Part shown: piece after piece, positions 26,423 to 35,038 of the stretch | How positions within the stretch are numbered: the first letter of the stretch is position 1 | Layout: each line of letters starts with the position of its first letter | Source: Candidatus Rhodoferax randersensis | Lineage (GTDB): Bacteria; Pseudomonadota; Gammaproteobacteria; Burkholderiales; Burkholderiaceae_C | Assembly: GCA_016718155.1 (NCBI GenBank) | Contig: JADKEH010000012.1 | Location: forward strand, 62,001 to 126,000 | Direction: 5' to 3' | Length of the DNA: 64,000 bases | The notes under the pieces: generated by a model | The model's database searches: none | The model's input: the letters and a program-made list of their open reading frames with translations, nothing else | Told to the model about the DNA's origin: nothing | Position numbers and translations under genes: made by a program

Positions 26423-26560
26423 TTAGCCGCCCAGAATCACCATGCGGGCCATGAAGCCCACAAAGAACATCACCGCCACGCTGGCCAGGATCAGGCCGGT
26501 GCGGCGGTTGGCCCGTCTTTGTTCTTCGCTCATACCGCGAATCCGATCGGTGCGCATCAT
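26423..26560 (-). CDS. cytochrome oxidase small assembly protein
   Basis: Tiny membrane protein of 45 residues (or 36 if ATG 26533 is used): a polar start with MSEEQRRANRRTG followed by one helix (LILASVAVMFFVGFMARMVI). This RRTGL-helix pattern, directly between coxA and ctaG, is typical of the small oxidase assembly protein of betaproteobacteria. ATG 26560 overlaps the coxA stop by 4 bp (ATGA), favouring the longer form by coupling. Confidence 0.8.
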   Translation of the reverse strand: MMRTDRIRGMSEEQRRANRRTGLILASVAVMFFVGFMARMVILGG

Positions 26561-28185
26561 GCGACGATCCTGGTGGCGGTAGCGTCCAGCTTGGGCGGTG
26601 TCTCGAAGGTGTGGAACGGTGCCGGCGACGGCAGTTCCCATTCCAGCCCCTCCGCACCGTCCCATGGCTTGGCATCGGCTTTGGCGCCCTTGCCGCGCAT
26701 TGTTGGCAAAGCCACGAAGAAGAAGAAATAGACCTGCGCAAATCCGAAGAAGAATGCGCCGATCGACGCCACCATGTTGAAGTCGGCAAACTGCATCGGG
26801 TAGTCGGCATAACGACGCGGCATGCCGGCCAGACCCAGGAAGTGCATCGGGAAGAAGGTGACGTTGAACGAGATGATCGACCACCAGAAGTGCAGCTTGC
26901 CACGGCCTTCGTTGTACATCACGCCGGTCCACTTCGGTACCCAGTAGTAGAAACCGGCAAACAGGGCGAACAGCGAGCCGGCCACCAGCACATAGTGGAA
27001 GTGCGCCACGATGTAATAGGTGTCCTGCAACTGGATGTCGATCGGCGCCACCGCCGGAATCAGCCCAGTGAAACCGCCGATGGTGAACACGAAAATGAAA
27101 CCCACCGCAAACAGCATCGGCGTCTCAAACGTCATGGAGCCTTGCCACATGGTGGCAATCCAGTTGAAGATTTTCACCGCCGTCGGCACCGCGATCAACA
27201 TGGTCGCGTACATGAAGAACAACTGCCCCGTCACCGGCATGCCAGTGGTGAACATGTGGTGCGCCCACACGATGAAGGACAGGATGGCAATGGAGGAAGT
27301 GGCGTACACCATCGAGGCGTAGCCGAACAGCTTCTTGCGCGAGAACGCGGGCACGATCTGGCTGATGATGCCGAAGGCCGGCAAGATCATGATGTACACC
27401 TCGGGATGACCGAAGAACCAGAAGATGTGCTGGTACATCACCGGGTCGCCGCCGCCAGCGGGGTTGAAGAAGCTGGTGCCAAAGTGGCGGTCCGTCAGCG
27501 TCATGGTGATGGCACCTGCCAGCACCGGCATCACGGCAATCAGCAGGTAGGCGGTGATCAGCCAGGTCCAGCAGAACATGGGCATCTTCATCAGCGTCAT
27601 GCCAGGCGCGCGCATGTTCAAAATAGTCACAATGATGTTGATCGAGCCCATGATGGAGCTGGCACCCAGGATGTGCATGGCAAAAATGCCGGCGTCCATG
27701 CTGGGGCCCATTTGCAGGGTCAGCGGCGCGTACAGCGTCCAGCCGGCAGCAGGCGCGCCACCGGGCATGAAGAAAGAGCCCGCCAACATCACACCAGCCG
27801 GAATCAACAACCAGAACGAGAAGTTGTTCATGCGCGCAAAGGCCATGTCTGGCGCGCCGATTTGCAGCGGCACCATCCAGTTGGCAAAGCCCACAAAGGC
27901 CGGCATGATGGCGCCAAACACCATGATCAGGCCGTGCATGGTGGTGAGCTGGTTGAACAGCTCGGGGTTGACCAGTTGCAGGCCAGGCTGGAACAACTCG
28001 GCGCGAATCATCAAGGCCAGCACGCCGCCGATCATCAGCATGGTGAAGGCAAACAGCAGGTACAGCGTGCCGATATCCTTGTGGTTGGTGGCATAGACCC
28101 AACGCCGCCAGCCACTCGGGGCGTGGTCATGATGGTCGTGGGGGTCGGCATGGGGCACGCCGTGGTGATCCAGAACAGCACTCAT
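26557..28185 (-). CDS. coxA: cytochrome c oxidase subunit I
   Basis: Catalytic subunit of the aa3-type oxidase, 542 residues with twelve helices. The heme a ligand lies in TTMHGLIMVFG. The HPEVYIMILPAFGIIS motif gives the CuB histidine and the cross-linked tyrosine, and HFHYVLVAGS holds the histidines of heme a and a3. The K-channel and D-channel segments are of the A1 type. It pumps protons while reducing oxygen. The stop codon overlaps the next small gene by 4 bp and coxB lies 47 bp upstream. Confidence 0.98.
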   Translation of the reverse strand: MSAVLDHHGVPHADPHDHHDHAPSGWRRWVYATNHKDIGTLYLLFAFTMLMIGGVLALMIRAELFQPGLQLVNPELFNQLTTMHGLIMVFGAIMPAFVGFANWMVPLQIGAPDMAFARMNNFSFWLLIPAGVMLAGSFFMPGGAPAAGWTLYAPLTLQMGPSMDAGIFAMHILGASSIMGSINIIVTILNMRAPGMTLMKMPMFCWTWLITAYLLIAVMPVLAGAITMTLTDRHFGTSFFNPAGGGDPVMYQHIFWFFGHPEVYIMILPAFGIISQIVPAFSRKKLFGYASMVYATSSIAILSFIVWAHHMFTTGMPVTGQLFFMYATMLIAVPTAVKIFNWIATMWQGSMTFETPMLFAVGFIFVFTIGGFTGLIPAVAPIDIQLQDTYYIVAHFHYVLVAGSLFALFAGFYYWVPKWTGVMYNEGRGKLHFWWSIISFNVTFFPMHFLGLAGMPRRYADYPMQFADFNMVASIGAFFFGFAQVYFFFFVALPTMRGKGAKADAKPWDGAEGLEWELPSPAPFHTFETPPKLDATATRIVA

Positions 28186-28232
28186 CCTGTTTTCCTTCTC
28201 AATTCTTTGAATCGTTGTGACGACGGGTTGAC

Positions 28233-29420
28233 TTACTTACGGGCCGCCAAAACTTCGGCAGGCTGCACCAGCTGACCGGTCTTGTTGGACCAATTGTTCT
28301 TGGTGTAGGTGATAACCGCGGCCAACTCCGTGTCGCTCAATTGAGGCCACGCTGGCATGGCACCACTGTTCTGGCCCTTCAGCAACACCGCAATCTGCTT
28401 GCTCTTGTCCGCGTCCAGCACCACCGCGGCGGCGTCCAGCGCCTTGATCGGGCCAGCGCCCTTGCCACTGGTCTGGTGGCACGCGGCGCAGTTGGCGGCA
28501 TACACCTTCTCACCACGCTTCATCAGCTCATCGAGCACCCAGTCCTTGGCCGGATCGTCAGCCTTGGCCGCCATCAGCTTCTTCTCGTTGTGGACCCACT
28601 TGCTGTAGTCTTCAGCCGAGACCACCTTCACATGAATCGGCATGTAGGCGTGCTCCTTGCCACACAGCTCGGCGCACTGACCGTAGTAGTCGCCAATCTT
28701 CTCAGCGCGGAACCAGGTGTCGCGCACAAAGCCGGGAATGGCGTCCTGCTTGACGCCAAACGCCGGAACCATCCAGGCATGAATCACGTCATTGGCGGTG
28801 GTGATGATGCGGATCTTGCGGTCCACTGGCACCACCATGGGCTTGTCGACCTTGAGCAGGTAGTCGTTGCCAGGGACTTCGCCCTCCTTGGGACCACCGT
28901 TGTTGGACATGGTGCGGTGCGACGCGTCCAGCGCGGAATAGAAGCTGATGCCCTCGCCTTCACCCTTGAGGTAGTCATAGCCCCACTTCCACTGCATGCC
29001 CGTGGTCTTGATGGTCAGGTCCGCGTTGGTGGTGTCCTTCATGGCCACCACCACCTTGGTGGCGGGCAAGGCCATGCCGATCACGATCAGGAACGGGACG
29101 ATGGTCCAGACGATTTCAACCGTCACCGATTCATGAAAATTGGCCGCCTTGTGGCCAACCGACTTGCGGTGCTTCCAGATCGAATAGAACATCACGCCAA
29201 ACACCAACACAAACACCACGGTGCAAATGATCAGCATCATCCAGTGCAGCCAAGCCTGCTCCTGCGCGATCTTGGTCACGGCCGGGTGCAAATTGAGCTG
29301 ATTGACCGCCGGGCCACCGGGCAAATCCTTCACCGCGTGCGCGGTGCTGAGGGCCGCGGTGCCTGCCCAGGCAGCGGCCGCGCGCAACGTCCAAGCCAGT
29401 CTCTTGATGGTGTTGTTCAT
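28233..29420 (-). CDS. coxB: cytochrome c oxidase subunit II with fused cytochrome c domain
   Basis: Subunit II of 395 residues. It has a signal segment, two transmembrane helices, the CuA domain with CAELCGKEHAYM (about residue 250), and a C-terminal class I cytochrome c domain with heme motif CAACH (about 308-312) and a distal methionine in GAMPAW. The fusion makes this a caa3-type oxidase in which electrons can pass through the attached heme. It is the first gene of the oxidase operon, with about 170 bp of leader upstream. Confidence 0.97.
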   Translation of the reverse strand: MNNTIKRLAWTLRAAAAWAGTAALSTAHAVKDLPGGPAVNQLNLHPAVTKIAQEQAWLHWMMLIICTVVFVLVFGVMFYSIWKHRKSVGHKAANFHESVTVEIVWTIVPFLIVIGMALPATKVVVAMKDTTNADLTIKTTGMQWKWGYDYLKGEGEGISFYSALDASHRTMSNNGGPKEGEVPGNDYLLKVDKPMVVPVDRKIRIITTANDVIHAWMVPAFGVKQDAIPGFVRDTWFRAEKIGDYYGQCAELCGKEHAYMPIHVKVVSAEDYSKWVHNEKKLMAAKADDPAKDWVLDELMKRGEKVYAANCAACHQTSGKGAGPIKALDAAAVVLDADKSKQIAVLLKGQNSGAMPAWPQLSDTELAAVITYTKNNWSNKTGQLVQPAEVLAARK

Positions 29421-29537
29421 CGTATTTACTTCTTCTATGCTAAAACTCGTGCTCTACATAACCGCGACCACGCCGGGGCGCAGTCGCCGGGGCGGCATGA
29501 CTGGACACGGGAAGCCGCCCGCGGTAGCTAGGCGCGA

Positions 29538-29575
29538 ATTGTAGCCCAGCTAGCAACTCGGCGCTGGCGTGTCAA
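29538..29575 (-). promoter_or_regulatory. candidate promoter for the cox operon
   Basis: On the minus strand TTGACA (29570-29575) is a perfect -35 box. A TAGCTG hexamer follows after 17 bases and TACAAT (29538-29543) after 26, so the -10 box is ambiguous. It would give a leader of about 120 bases before coxB. Confidence 0.35.
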
Positions 29576-29590
29576 GCCCAAAACTCAACG

Positions 29591-30490
29591 TTAGCCGCGA
29601 TAGGTTTTGCGCTGGTTCAAACTTGCGCGCATTTGCTCCAATGAAAGGACAGTTTGCGCTCGAACCGTGTGTCGAGGTTCCGGCTTGACAGCGTGCCCGT
29701 AGATCACCTCGAAGGTCAGCTCCAGTTGGCCGTCGGGACCCCGGAGTTGCGCATCCAGTGCCTGCAACAGACGTCCATGCCACTGTCGGCCGCGCAGTGC
29801 CGGGTGGCGCGCTGGATGGAGATTTCGCCCGAGTTCGCGCAGCTCTTGCAGCAGGCGCAGCGGGTCGGCAAAACTCAGGGTGATGCGCTCCATGTCCATC
29901 ACCGGCTCGGCAAAGCCGGCCTGCACCAGCATGTCGCCCCAGTCGTGCATGTCGGTGAATTCGTGCATCGGCGCTGGCCAGCCGAGCGACTGGTAGACCG
30001 CGCGCAACTCGGTCAAGGTATCTGGCCCCAGGCATGAGAACATGACAAAGCCATCGACCGCCAGGGCCTGGTGCCACTGCGCCAGCAGCGCCTGCGGCTG
30101 GGCACACATGTGCAGCAGCATGTTCGCCCACAGCATCTGGACAGCGCCCGGTGCGGGCACCTCAAAACGAGTGGGCGCATCCAGCCAGCGCGCCCCCTGC
30201 CACCACCTGGGAGCTATGGTATTGATAGCTACCTGTTCCCGTTGTGCAACGGGTTCAACCACAAAACTCGCTGCCTTGGGGTAACGCTGGACCAGTTCGC
30301 GATGGGTCGCCAGGCCGCCGCGAACGGCCTCCCAATGCGCCCAACTCAGCGGTTGCAGCCGAATCCATTGCAGGCGCTCGCGCATGCGCCGGGCCACCTC
30401 CTCATGCAGCCAGGCAGACTGGGTGGCGGGGAGTTGCTGCCAGCGCAAGGCCGCCGGGGGATCAATGCTGGGGGGACGCTGCTCGGTCAT
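29591..30490 (-). CDS. BioC-like SAM-dependent methyltransferase
   Basis: Methyltransferase-fold protein of 299 residues. It starts with the BioC-like pattern (SAWLHEEVARRMRERLQWIRLQP) and later has MLLHMCAQPQALLAQWHQALAVDGFVMFSCLGP and FTDMHDWGDMLVQAGFAEPVMD, typical of malonyl-ACP O-methyltransferase homologues. The glycine-rich SAM motif I is replaced by WEAVRGGL, so activity is uncertain. Residues encoded around 30211-30232 appear to come from a palindromic mini-repeat inserted in the gene. It is divergent from comF, whose start is 36 bp away. In many beta/gammaproteobacteria BioC makes the pimeloyl precursor of biotin; no other bio genes are nearby. Confidence 0.7.
   Translation of the reverse strand: MTEQRPPSIDPPAALRWQQLPATQSAWLHEEVARRMRERLQWIRLQPLSWAHWEAVRGGLATHRELVQRYPKAASFVVEPVAQREQVAINTIAPRWWQGARWLDAPTRFEVPAPGAVQMLWANMLLHMCAQPQALLAQWHQALAVDGFVMFSCLGPDTLTELRAVYQSLGWPAPMHEFTDMHDWGDMLVQAGFAEPVMDMERITLSFADPLRLLQELRELGRNLHPARHPALRGRQWHGRLLQALDAQLRGPDGQLELTFEVIYGHAVKPEPRHTVRAQTVLSLEQMRASLNQRKTYRG
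30211..30232. repeat. short palindromic mini-repeat inside the BioC-like gene
   Basis: GAGCTAT and ATAGCTAC arms face each other around GGTATTG. Sequences of this AGCTAT-n7-ATAGCT kind are common intergenic repeats in Comamonadaceae genomes as far as I recall. Here it is in frame and contributes about seven residues to the protein. Confidence 0.45.
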
Positions 30491-30526
30491 GGTTCTGGGG
30501 AAGTGTGCCGCGAGTATATTGACACG

Positions 30527-31237
30527 GTGTTTCCAGCTCTCATCGCCCGGCTTTTGCCGACTCTGCCCAGCCGCTGCGCGGTCTGCCACGCCTGGCCCAG
30601 CGAGCCAGTATGCGAGGCCTGTGTCAACCAGTTTGCGCAGCCAGTGGCGCGCTGCCACACTTGCGCCTTGCCGGTGCATGGCGGGGCGCATCAATGCGGC
30701 GCCTGCGTGCTGGCGCCCCCGCCGCTGGATGCCTGCGTCGCGGCCGTCTCCTACGACTACCCCTGGGCTGATTTGATCGGCCACTTCAAGTTCCACGGCC
30801 AGCCCGGTTGGGCGCGCACCCTGGCGCGACTGTTGCGCAGCGCGCCCTGGGTGGAGCCGGCACTGGAGCGAGCGGACCTGGTCATCCCGATGCCGCTGTC
30901 CACATCGCGCCTGCGCGAGCGTGGCTTCAATCAGGCCGTCGAACTGGCCAGGCAACTCGCACCGGCGCGAAAGATGGATGCCTCGCTGTTGCTGCGCATC
31001 AAAGACACCACGCCGCAGGTCAACCTGAACCGCAGCGAACGGATGGTGAACCTCAACAACGCCTTTGCGGTGGAACCACTCCAGGCCGCACGCCTGGGGG
31101 GTGCGCGGGTGGTGCTGCTCGACGACGTGATGACCAGCGGCGCCTCACTTTACGCCGCCGCCCGAGCCCTGCGCGCCGCAGGCGCCGGCCACATCACCGG
31201 CATGGTGTTTGCGCGCACCGATGCACCCGACTTATAG
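30527..31237 (+). CDS. comF: ComF family phosphoribosyltransferase-like protein
   Basis: ComF-family protein of about 236 residues. The N-terminus has four Cys pairs (CAVC, CEAC, CHTC, CGAC) of a zinc-binding element, and the C-terminal half is a type I phosphoribosyltransferase domain with the PRPP loop VVLLDDVMTSGA (about 194-205). In competent bacteria ComF works in DNA uptake; in most genomes its reaction is unproven. The start is GTG 30527; a second in-frame GTG at 30503 is possible. It is divergent from the methyltransferase gene and followed by an inverted-repeat element. Confidence 0.9.
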   Translation: MFPALIARLLPTLPSRCAVCHAWPSEPVCEACVNQFAQPVARCHTCALPVHGGAHQCGACVLAPPPLDACVAAVSYDYPWADLIGHFKFHGQPGWARTLARLLRSAPWVEPALERADLVIPMPLSTSRLRERGFNQAVELARQLAPARKMDASLLLRIKDTTPQVNLNRSERMVNLNNAFAVEPLQAARLGGARVVLLDDVMTSGASLYAAARALRAAGAGHITGMVFARTDAPDL

Positions 31238-31265
31238 ACCTTTCTCAATTGCATGACATCAGCAC

Positions 31266-31344
31266 CCGTCATTGCGAGCGTAGCGCGGCAATCCATGTCT
31301 GCGGCATGCCACGGTGGATTGCCGCGCTGCGCTCGCAATGACGG
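31266..31344. repeat. 30-bp inverted repeat element (REP/BIME-like), locus 1
   Basis: Arms at 31266-31295 and 31315-31344 are inverted copies differing at one base; each carries CGTCATTGCGAGCG and CGGCAATCCA. A 19-base loop separates them. The same unit occurs at 43235-43396. It lies between comF and trmL and may act as a terminator or be a palindromic mobile repeat. Confidence 0.88.
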
Positions 31345-31417
31345 CGCGCCCGTCTTGAATTCCGGAATTTCCCATGGGCGCCAAGTGAACCCTGGCAGCC
31401 GAGGACAATAGGCGCCC

Positions 31418-31887
31418 ATGTTTCACATCGTTTTGGTTGAGCCCGAAATCCCCCCAATACCGGCAACGTGATCCGCCTGGCGGCCAACACGGGCTGCAGT
31501 CTGCACCTGATCGAGCCCCTGGGCTTCTCGATGGACGACAAGCAACTGCGCCGCGCCGGGCTGGATTACCACGAATACGCCACCGTTAAACGGCACGCCG
31601 ACTGGGCCAGCTTTCTGCAGAGTGAACAACCCCGCCCAGACCGTCTGTTTGCCTTATCGACACGCGGCACGGCCCATGTGTACGACACACGGTTTGCACC
31701 CGGCGACTGGCTGGTGTTTGGCTCGGAAACCAAGGGCCTGCGCGAGCCGCTGCACCAGTCGTTTGACGCCGCTCAGTGCCTGCGCCTGCCCATGCTGCCT
31801 GGGCAACGCAGCCTGAATTTGTCCAATGCCGTGGCCGTCACCGTGTTTGAGGCCTGGCGACAACAGGGCTTTGGCAGCGCGGTCTAG
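31418..31887 (+). pseudogene. trmL: tRNA (cytidine34-2'-O)-methyltransferase, frameshifted near the N-terminus
   Basis: SPOUT methyltransferase that modifies the wobble base of tRNA-Leu. ATG 31418 begins MFHIVLVEPEIPP and then hits a stop at 31472. The rest, IRLAANTGCSLHLIEPLGF to RSLNLSNAVAVTVFEAWRQ, is read in another frame up to 31887. Restoring one A in the CCCCCCAAT run at 31450-31458 rejoins the two as EIPPNTGNVIRLAANTGC, exactly the family sequence, with a total of 156 residues, the normal length. The SPOUT knot residues (FGSETKGL, LPMLPGQRSLNLSNA) are intact in the second part. Either a real 1-base loss or a sequencing error. Confidence 0.9.
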
Positions 31888-31941
31888 CGCCAGCACGCAC
31901 TGGCACAGACCCGGCACGCGTTGCGAAGCGCTACGTCCTAT

Positions 31942-32397
31942 TCAGGGGTAGCGGCGCGAGATCGACTCGGCCACGCAAGCCAGCTTGCTTGACCCTTCGC
32001 GCTCCACCGCCACCTCCCAGGTCATTTGCACGCCGTTGCGGTCGATGGGCTCGCACTTGAGCAACTTGAGCCGGGCCCGCAAGCGGCTGCCCACCGGCAC
32101 CGGATCGAGAAAGCGCACCTTGTTGAGGCCATAGTTCACGCCCATGCCGGACTCGACGATGTGAAACGAGGACTCGAAGAACTTCGGGATCAACGACAGC
32201 GTCAGAAAGCCATGCGCAATCGGCGCGCCAAAAGGGCCGGCCTTGGCGCGCTCAACGTCTACGTGAATCCACTGGTGATCGCCAGTGGCCTGCGCAAACT
32301 GGTTGACTTTCTCCTGGGTGATCTCGATCCACGGGCTGACCGCGACGTCCTGGCCGACATAGGTGGCCAGTTCTGCAAGGGTTTGAATGGTTTTCAT
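31942..32397 (-). CDS. MaoC family dehydratase
   Basis: Hot-dog-fold protein of 151 residues. The (R)-hydratase motif is visible as ATGDHQWIHVDVERA followed by PFGAPIAHGFLTLSLIP, including the Asp/His pair expected at the active site of MaoC-like enoyl-CoA hydratases. It is probably cytoplasmic and acts on enoyl-CoA, possibly providing (R)-3-hydroxyacyl-CoA for polyhydroxyalkanoate, though no such gene adjoins it. It is the last gene of a minus-strand pair after the ParA-like gene; 28 bp separate them. Confidence 0.9.
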   Translation of the reverse strand: MKTIQTLAELATYVGQDVAVSPWIEITQEKVNQFAQATGDHQWIHVDVERAKAGPFGAPIAHGFLTLSLIPKFFESSFHIVESGMGVNYGLNKVRFLDPVPVGSRLRARLKLLKCEPIDRNGVQMTWEVAVEREGSSKLACVAESISRRYP

Positions 32398-32425
32398 GCG
32401 TCAACTGTAGGGGCTGGCGCCGGGC

Positions 32426-33043
32426 TCAACTGTCCATCCAGTGACAGATCGGCTGCCACTGTTCCAGGTCTTTCTCGACCCGGCCTCTGGCCACGTCGAA
32501 CAGCGACAGCCCATGGGCCGCCAGGTGCACATAGTTCTGGGTATCGCGCAGGTAGGCCAGCACCGGCAGGTCCAGCGATTCCACAAACTCATGCAGCTTG
32601 TCGGCCGCAATGGTGCGCGCATCGACGCGCATGCCCACCAGGCCGATTTTGGCTTTGTGGGCGTGGCGGTTTTGCGCCAGTTGCGTCAGAAAGTCCCGCG
32701 TGGCGAAGATGTCAAAGACGCTTGGCTGCAGCGGCACGATCACCCGGTCCGCCATCTTGATCACATCGTTGAAGCGCCAGCCATGCAGGCCCGCGGGAGT
32801 GTCTAGCACCACATGCGAGGTGCCCTTGGGTGGTTTGGCAATCAGGTCGGCGCTGACTTCCCAGGTGGAGATCGGTCGCGCCGTGGCGGGTCGCAGGTTC
32901 AGCCACAGGCGCGAGGACTGCTGGCGGTCCGCATCGCCCAGCATCACGGCGTGCCCCTGGGAGGCAAAGTAGCCTGCGATATTGGTGGCCAGCGTGGACT
33001 TGCCCACACCGCCTTTGGGATTGGCAACAACAATGATCGGCAT
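32426..33043 (-). CDS. ParA/MinD-type ATPase
   Basis: Deviant-Walker-A ATPase of 205 residues, with KGGVGKST at residues 10-17, the switch aspartates in DADRQQSS and the LDTPAGLHG strand. It lacks the DNA-binding N-terminal domain of plasmid ParA and no parB-like gene is next to it, so it is of the solitary chromosomal type found in Burkholderiales, which may position a cellular cargo. ATG 33043 is preferred since the protein starts MPIIVVANPKG. It is divergent from the Kef-type gene across 42 bp. Confidence 0.88.
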   Translation of the reverse strand: MPIIVVANPKGGVGKSTLATNIAGYFASQGHAVMLGDADRQQSSRLWLNLRPATARPISTWEVSADLIAKPPKGTSHVVLDTPAGLHGWRFNDVIKMADRVIVPLQPSVFDIFATRDFLTQLAQNRHAHKAKIGLVGMRVDARTIAADKLHEFVESLDLPVLAYLRDTQNYVHLAAHGLSLFDVARGRVEKDLEQWQPICHWMDS

Positions 33044-33085
33044 GGCCCGCTCCTGGTTATGGCTACTTTGCGCTATGTTAACGGC

Positions 33086-34948
33086 ATGGAACATACCCCC
33101 ACCTGGCTGATCAACAGCTTCATTTACCTGAGCGCAGCCGTCATCGCCGTGCCGCTGTGCCGCATGCTCGGCCTGGGCGCCATCATCGGTTACCTGGGGG
33201 CGGGCATCGCCATCGGGCCGTGGGGCCTGGGGCTGGTGACCAATGTCGAGGACATTCTGCACTTTGCCGAATTCGGTGTGGTGCTGATGCTGTTTCTGGT
33301 CGGGCTGGAGCTCGAACCCCGGCGCCTGTGGAGTCTGCGCCGCGCCATCTTTGGCTGGGGCAGTGCCCAGATGGCGGCCTGCACTGCTTTGATTTTCGTA
33401 GCATGTTATGCGCTAGGGGCTTGGATTCCAGGCACTTTTGGCGGTTGGAAAACACCCCTGGTGGCGGCCCTGGGCCTGGCCTTGTCCAGCACCGCCATTG
33501 CCTTGCAGGTGATGGGCGAGCGCAATATGCTGGGCACCTCCAGTGGGCAGGCGTGCTTCTCGATCCTGCTGTTCCAGGACGTGGCAGCGATTCCGATCCT
33601 GGCCCTCTTGCCCCTGCTTGGCTCGGCTGCCCTGGCCGACGCAGCGGCGGCTGACACCGCAGCGCCGTGGCTACAAGTGATCAAGATCGTCGCCATCATT
33701 GGTGGCATTGTGTTGGGTGGGCGGCTGCTGCTGCGCCCGCTGTTTCGCTGGATCGCCGGCAGCCGCACGCCAGAGATCTTCACCGCCGCCTCGCTGCTGC
33801 TGGTGGTGGGCATCTCCGCGTTGATGCAAGTGGTGGGCTTGAGCATGGCGCTAGGGGCCTTTCTGGCCGGCGTGTTGCTGGCCGAGAGCGAGTACCGACG
33901 CGAACTGGAGACCGACATCGAGCCCTTCAAGGGCCTGCTGCTGGGTCTGTTCTTCATAGCCGTGGGCATGAGCATCGACTTTGGCGTGTTGTGGCGCTCC
34001 CCCGGTTTGATGGCGCTGTTGGTGCTGGGCTTTCTGGTCAGCAAGGCGCTGGTAATCTATTGGCTGGCGCGCATGATCGGCCTGCCCTACCAGGACCGCG
34101 CGGTGTTCACCTTGCTGCTGGCGCAGGGCGGAGAGTTTGCCTTCGTGGTGTTTCAAGCCGCGGCCGGGGCACGTGTGTTTCCAGCCGAAACTGCGTCCCT
34201 GCTGATTGGCGCCGTAGCGGTATCCATGTTACTGAGCCCGCTGCTGCTGGTGATGATCGACAAGCTGCTGCTACCGCGCTACGCCAACTGCGGTGTGCCG
34301 GTACTGGAGGAAATCACAGAGCAGCAAGAGGCACCGGTGGTGATTGCTGGCTTTGGTCGCTATGGCCAGATCGTCGCGCGCCTGATGCTGGCGCAAGGCG
34401 TGCCCTGCACCGTGCTGGACCACGACGCCGAGATGATCGAAGCAGCCCGCAGCTTCGGCTACCGCGTGTTCTACGGTGACGCCTCGCGGTTGGACCTGTT
34501 GCGCACCGCCGGTGCGGCCAAGGCCAAGGTACTGGTGGTGGCCGTCGACGACAAAACGCAGTCGTTGGCGATTGTCGATCTGGCGCGCCAGCACTTCCCG
34601 CAGCTCCAATTGGTGGCGCGGGCGCGCGACGTCACGCACTGGCACGAGTTGCGCGACCGTGGCGTGATGCTGGTGCAGCGCGAGCTGTTCGAGAGCAGCC
34701 TGCGCAGCGCCCGCAGCGTGCTCGAAGTGCTGGGCCACAGCGCGCCCGAAGCGGCGCAAACAGTGCGGCGCTTTCGCGAACACAACCTGCAACTGTTCGA
34801 GAAAATGCACCCGCACTACAAGGACCGCAACAAACTGATTGCAGTGGTGAAGCAAGGGCGCGCGCAGTTGGAAGAGCAGATGGCGCAGGAGCGAAATCAG
34901 CGGGCCCTGCATGCACAAGCCGAATCGCAACAGGGACCTTCCGCTTAG
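33086..34948 (+). CDS. monovalent cation:proton antiporter-2 (Kef-type) with RCK domain
   Basis: CPA2-family membrane transporter of 620 residues. About twelve helices carry the family features LGYLGAGIAIGP, EFGVVLMLFLVGLELEP and GAFLAGVLLAESEYR; a cytoplasmic TrkA-N domain follows with GFGRYGQIVARLML (about 425) and DHDAEMIE. The C-terminal tail is charged and helical. The closest characterised type is KefB/KefC, glutathione-gated potassium efflux. ATG 33086 was chosen; ATG 33059 in frame is possible but would overlap the divergent gene's promoter. Confidence 0.9.
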   Translation: MEHTPTWLINSFIYLSAAVIAVPLCRMLGLGAIIGYLGAGIAIGPWGLGLVTNVEDILHFAEFGVVLMLFLVGLELEPRRLWSLRRAIFGWGSAQMAACTALIFVACYALGAWIPGTFGGWKTPLVAALGLALSSTAIALQVMGERNMLGTSSGQACFSILLFQDVAAIPILALLPLLGSAALADAAAADTAAPWLQVIKIVAIIGGIVLGGRLLLRPLFRWIAGSRTPEIFTAASLLLVVGISALMQVVGLSMALGAFLAGVLLAESEYRRELETDIEPFKGLLLGLFFIAVGMSIDFGVLWRSPGLMALLVLGFLVSKALVIYWLARMIGLPYQDRAVFTLLLAQGGEFAFVVFQAAAGARVFPAETASLLIGAVAVSMLLSPLLLVMIDKLLLPRYANCGVPVLEEITEQQEAPVVIAGFGRYGQIVARLMLAQGVPCTVLDHDAEMIEAARSFGYRVFYGDASRLDLLRTAGAAKAKVLVVAVDDKTQSLAIVDLARQHFPQLQLVARARDVTHWHELRDRGVMLVQRELFESSLRSARSVLEVLGHSAPEAAQTVRRFREHNLQLFEKMHPHYKDRNKLIAVVKQGRAQLEEQMAQERNQRALHAQAESQQGPSA

Positions 34949-35038
34949 TGGCACGACCGAATCCCGAACGCCTCATCAATTTGGATGATGCGACATCCGC
35001 CAAAGAAGCAGACAATGACGCCGTCACCGGAGTTCCCC

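Noticed and set aside
26611..28275. Long plus-strand open frame (554 codons) opposite coxA
   Set aside because: It is a shadow of the GC-rich coxA gene, rich in His/Arg/Gln/Gly with no domain; coxA on the other strand is certain.
33383..33424. Possible second mini-repeat (GATTTTCGTAGCATG ... CGCTAGGGGC) inside the Kef-type gene
   Set aside because: Resembles a mini-repeat in base composition only; arms do not pair well and the residues are a normal membrane helix.
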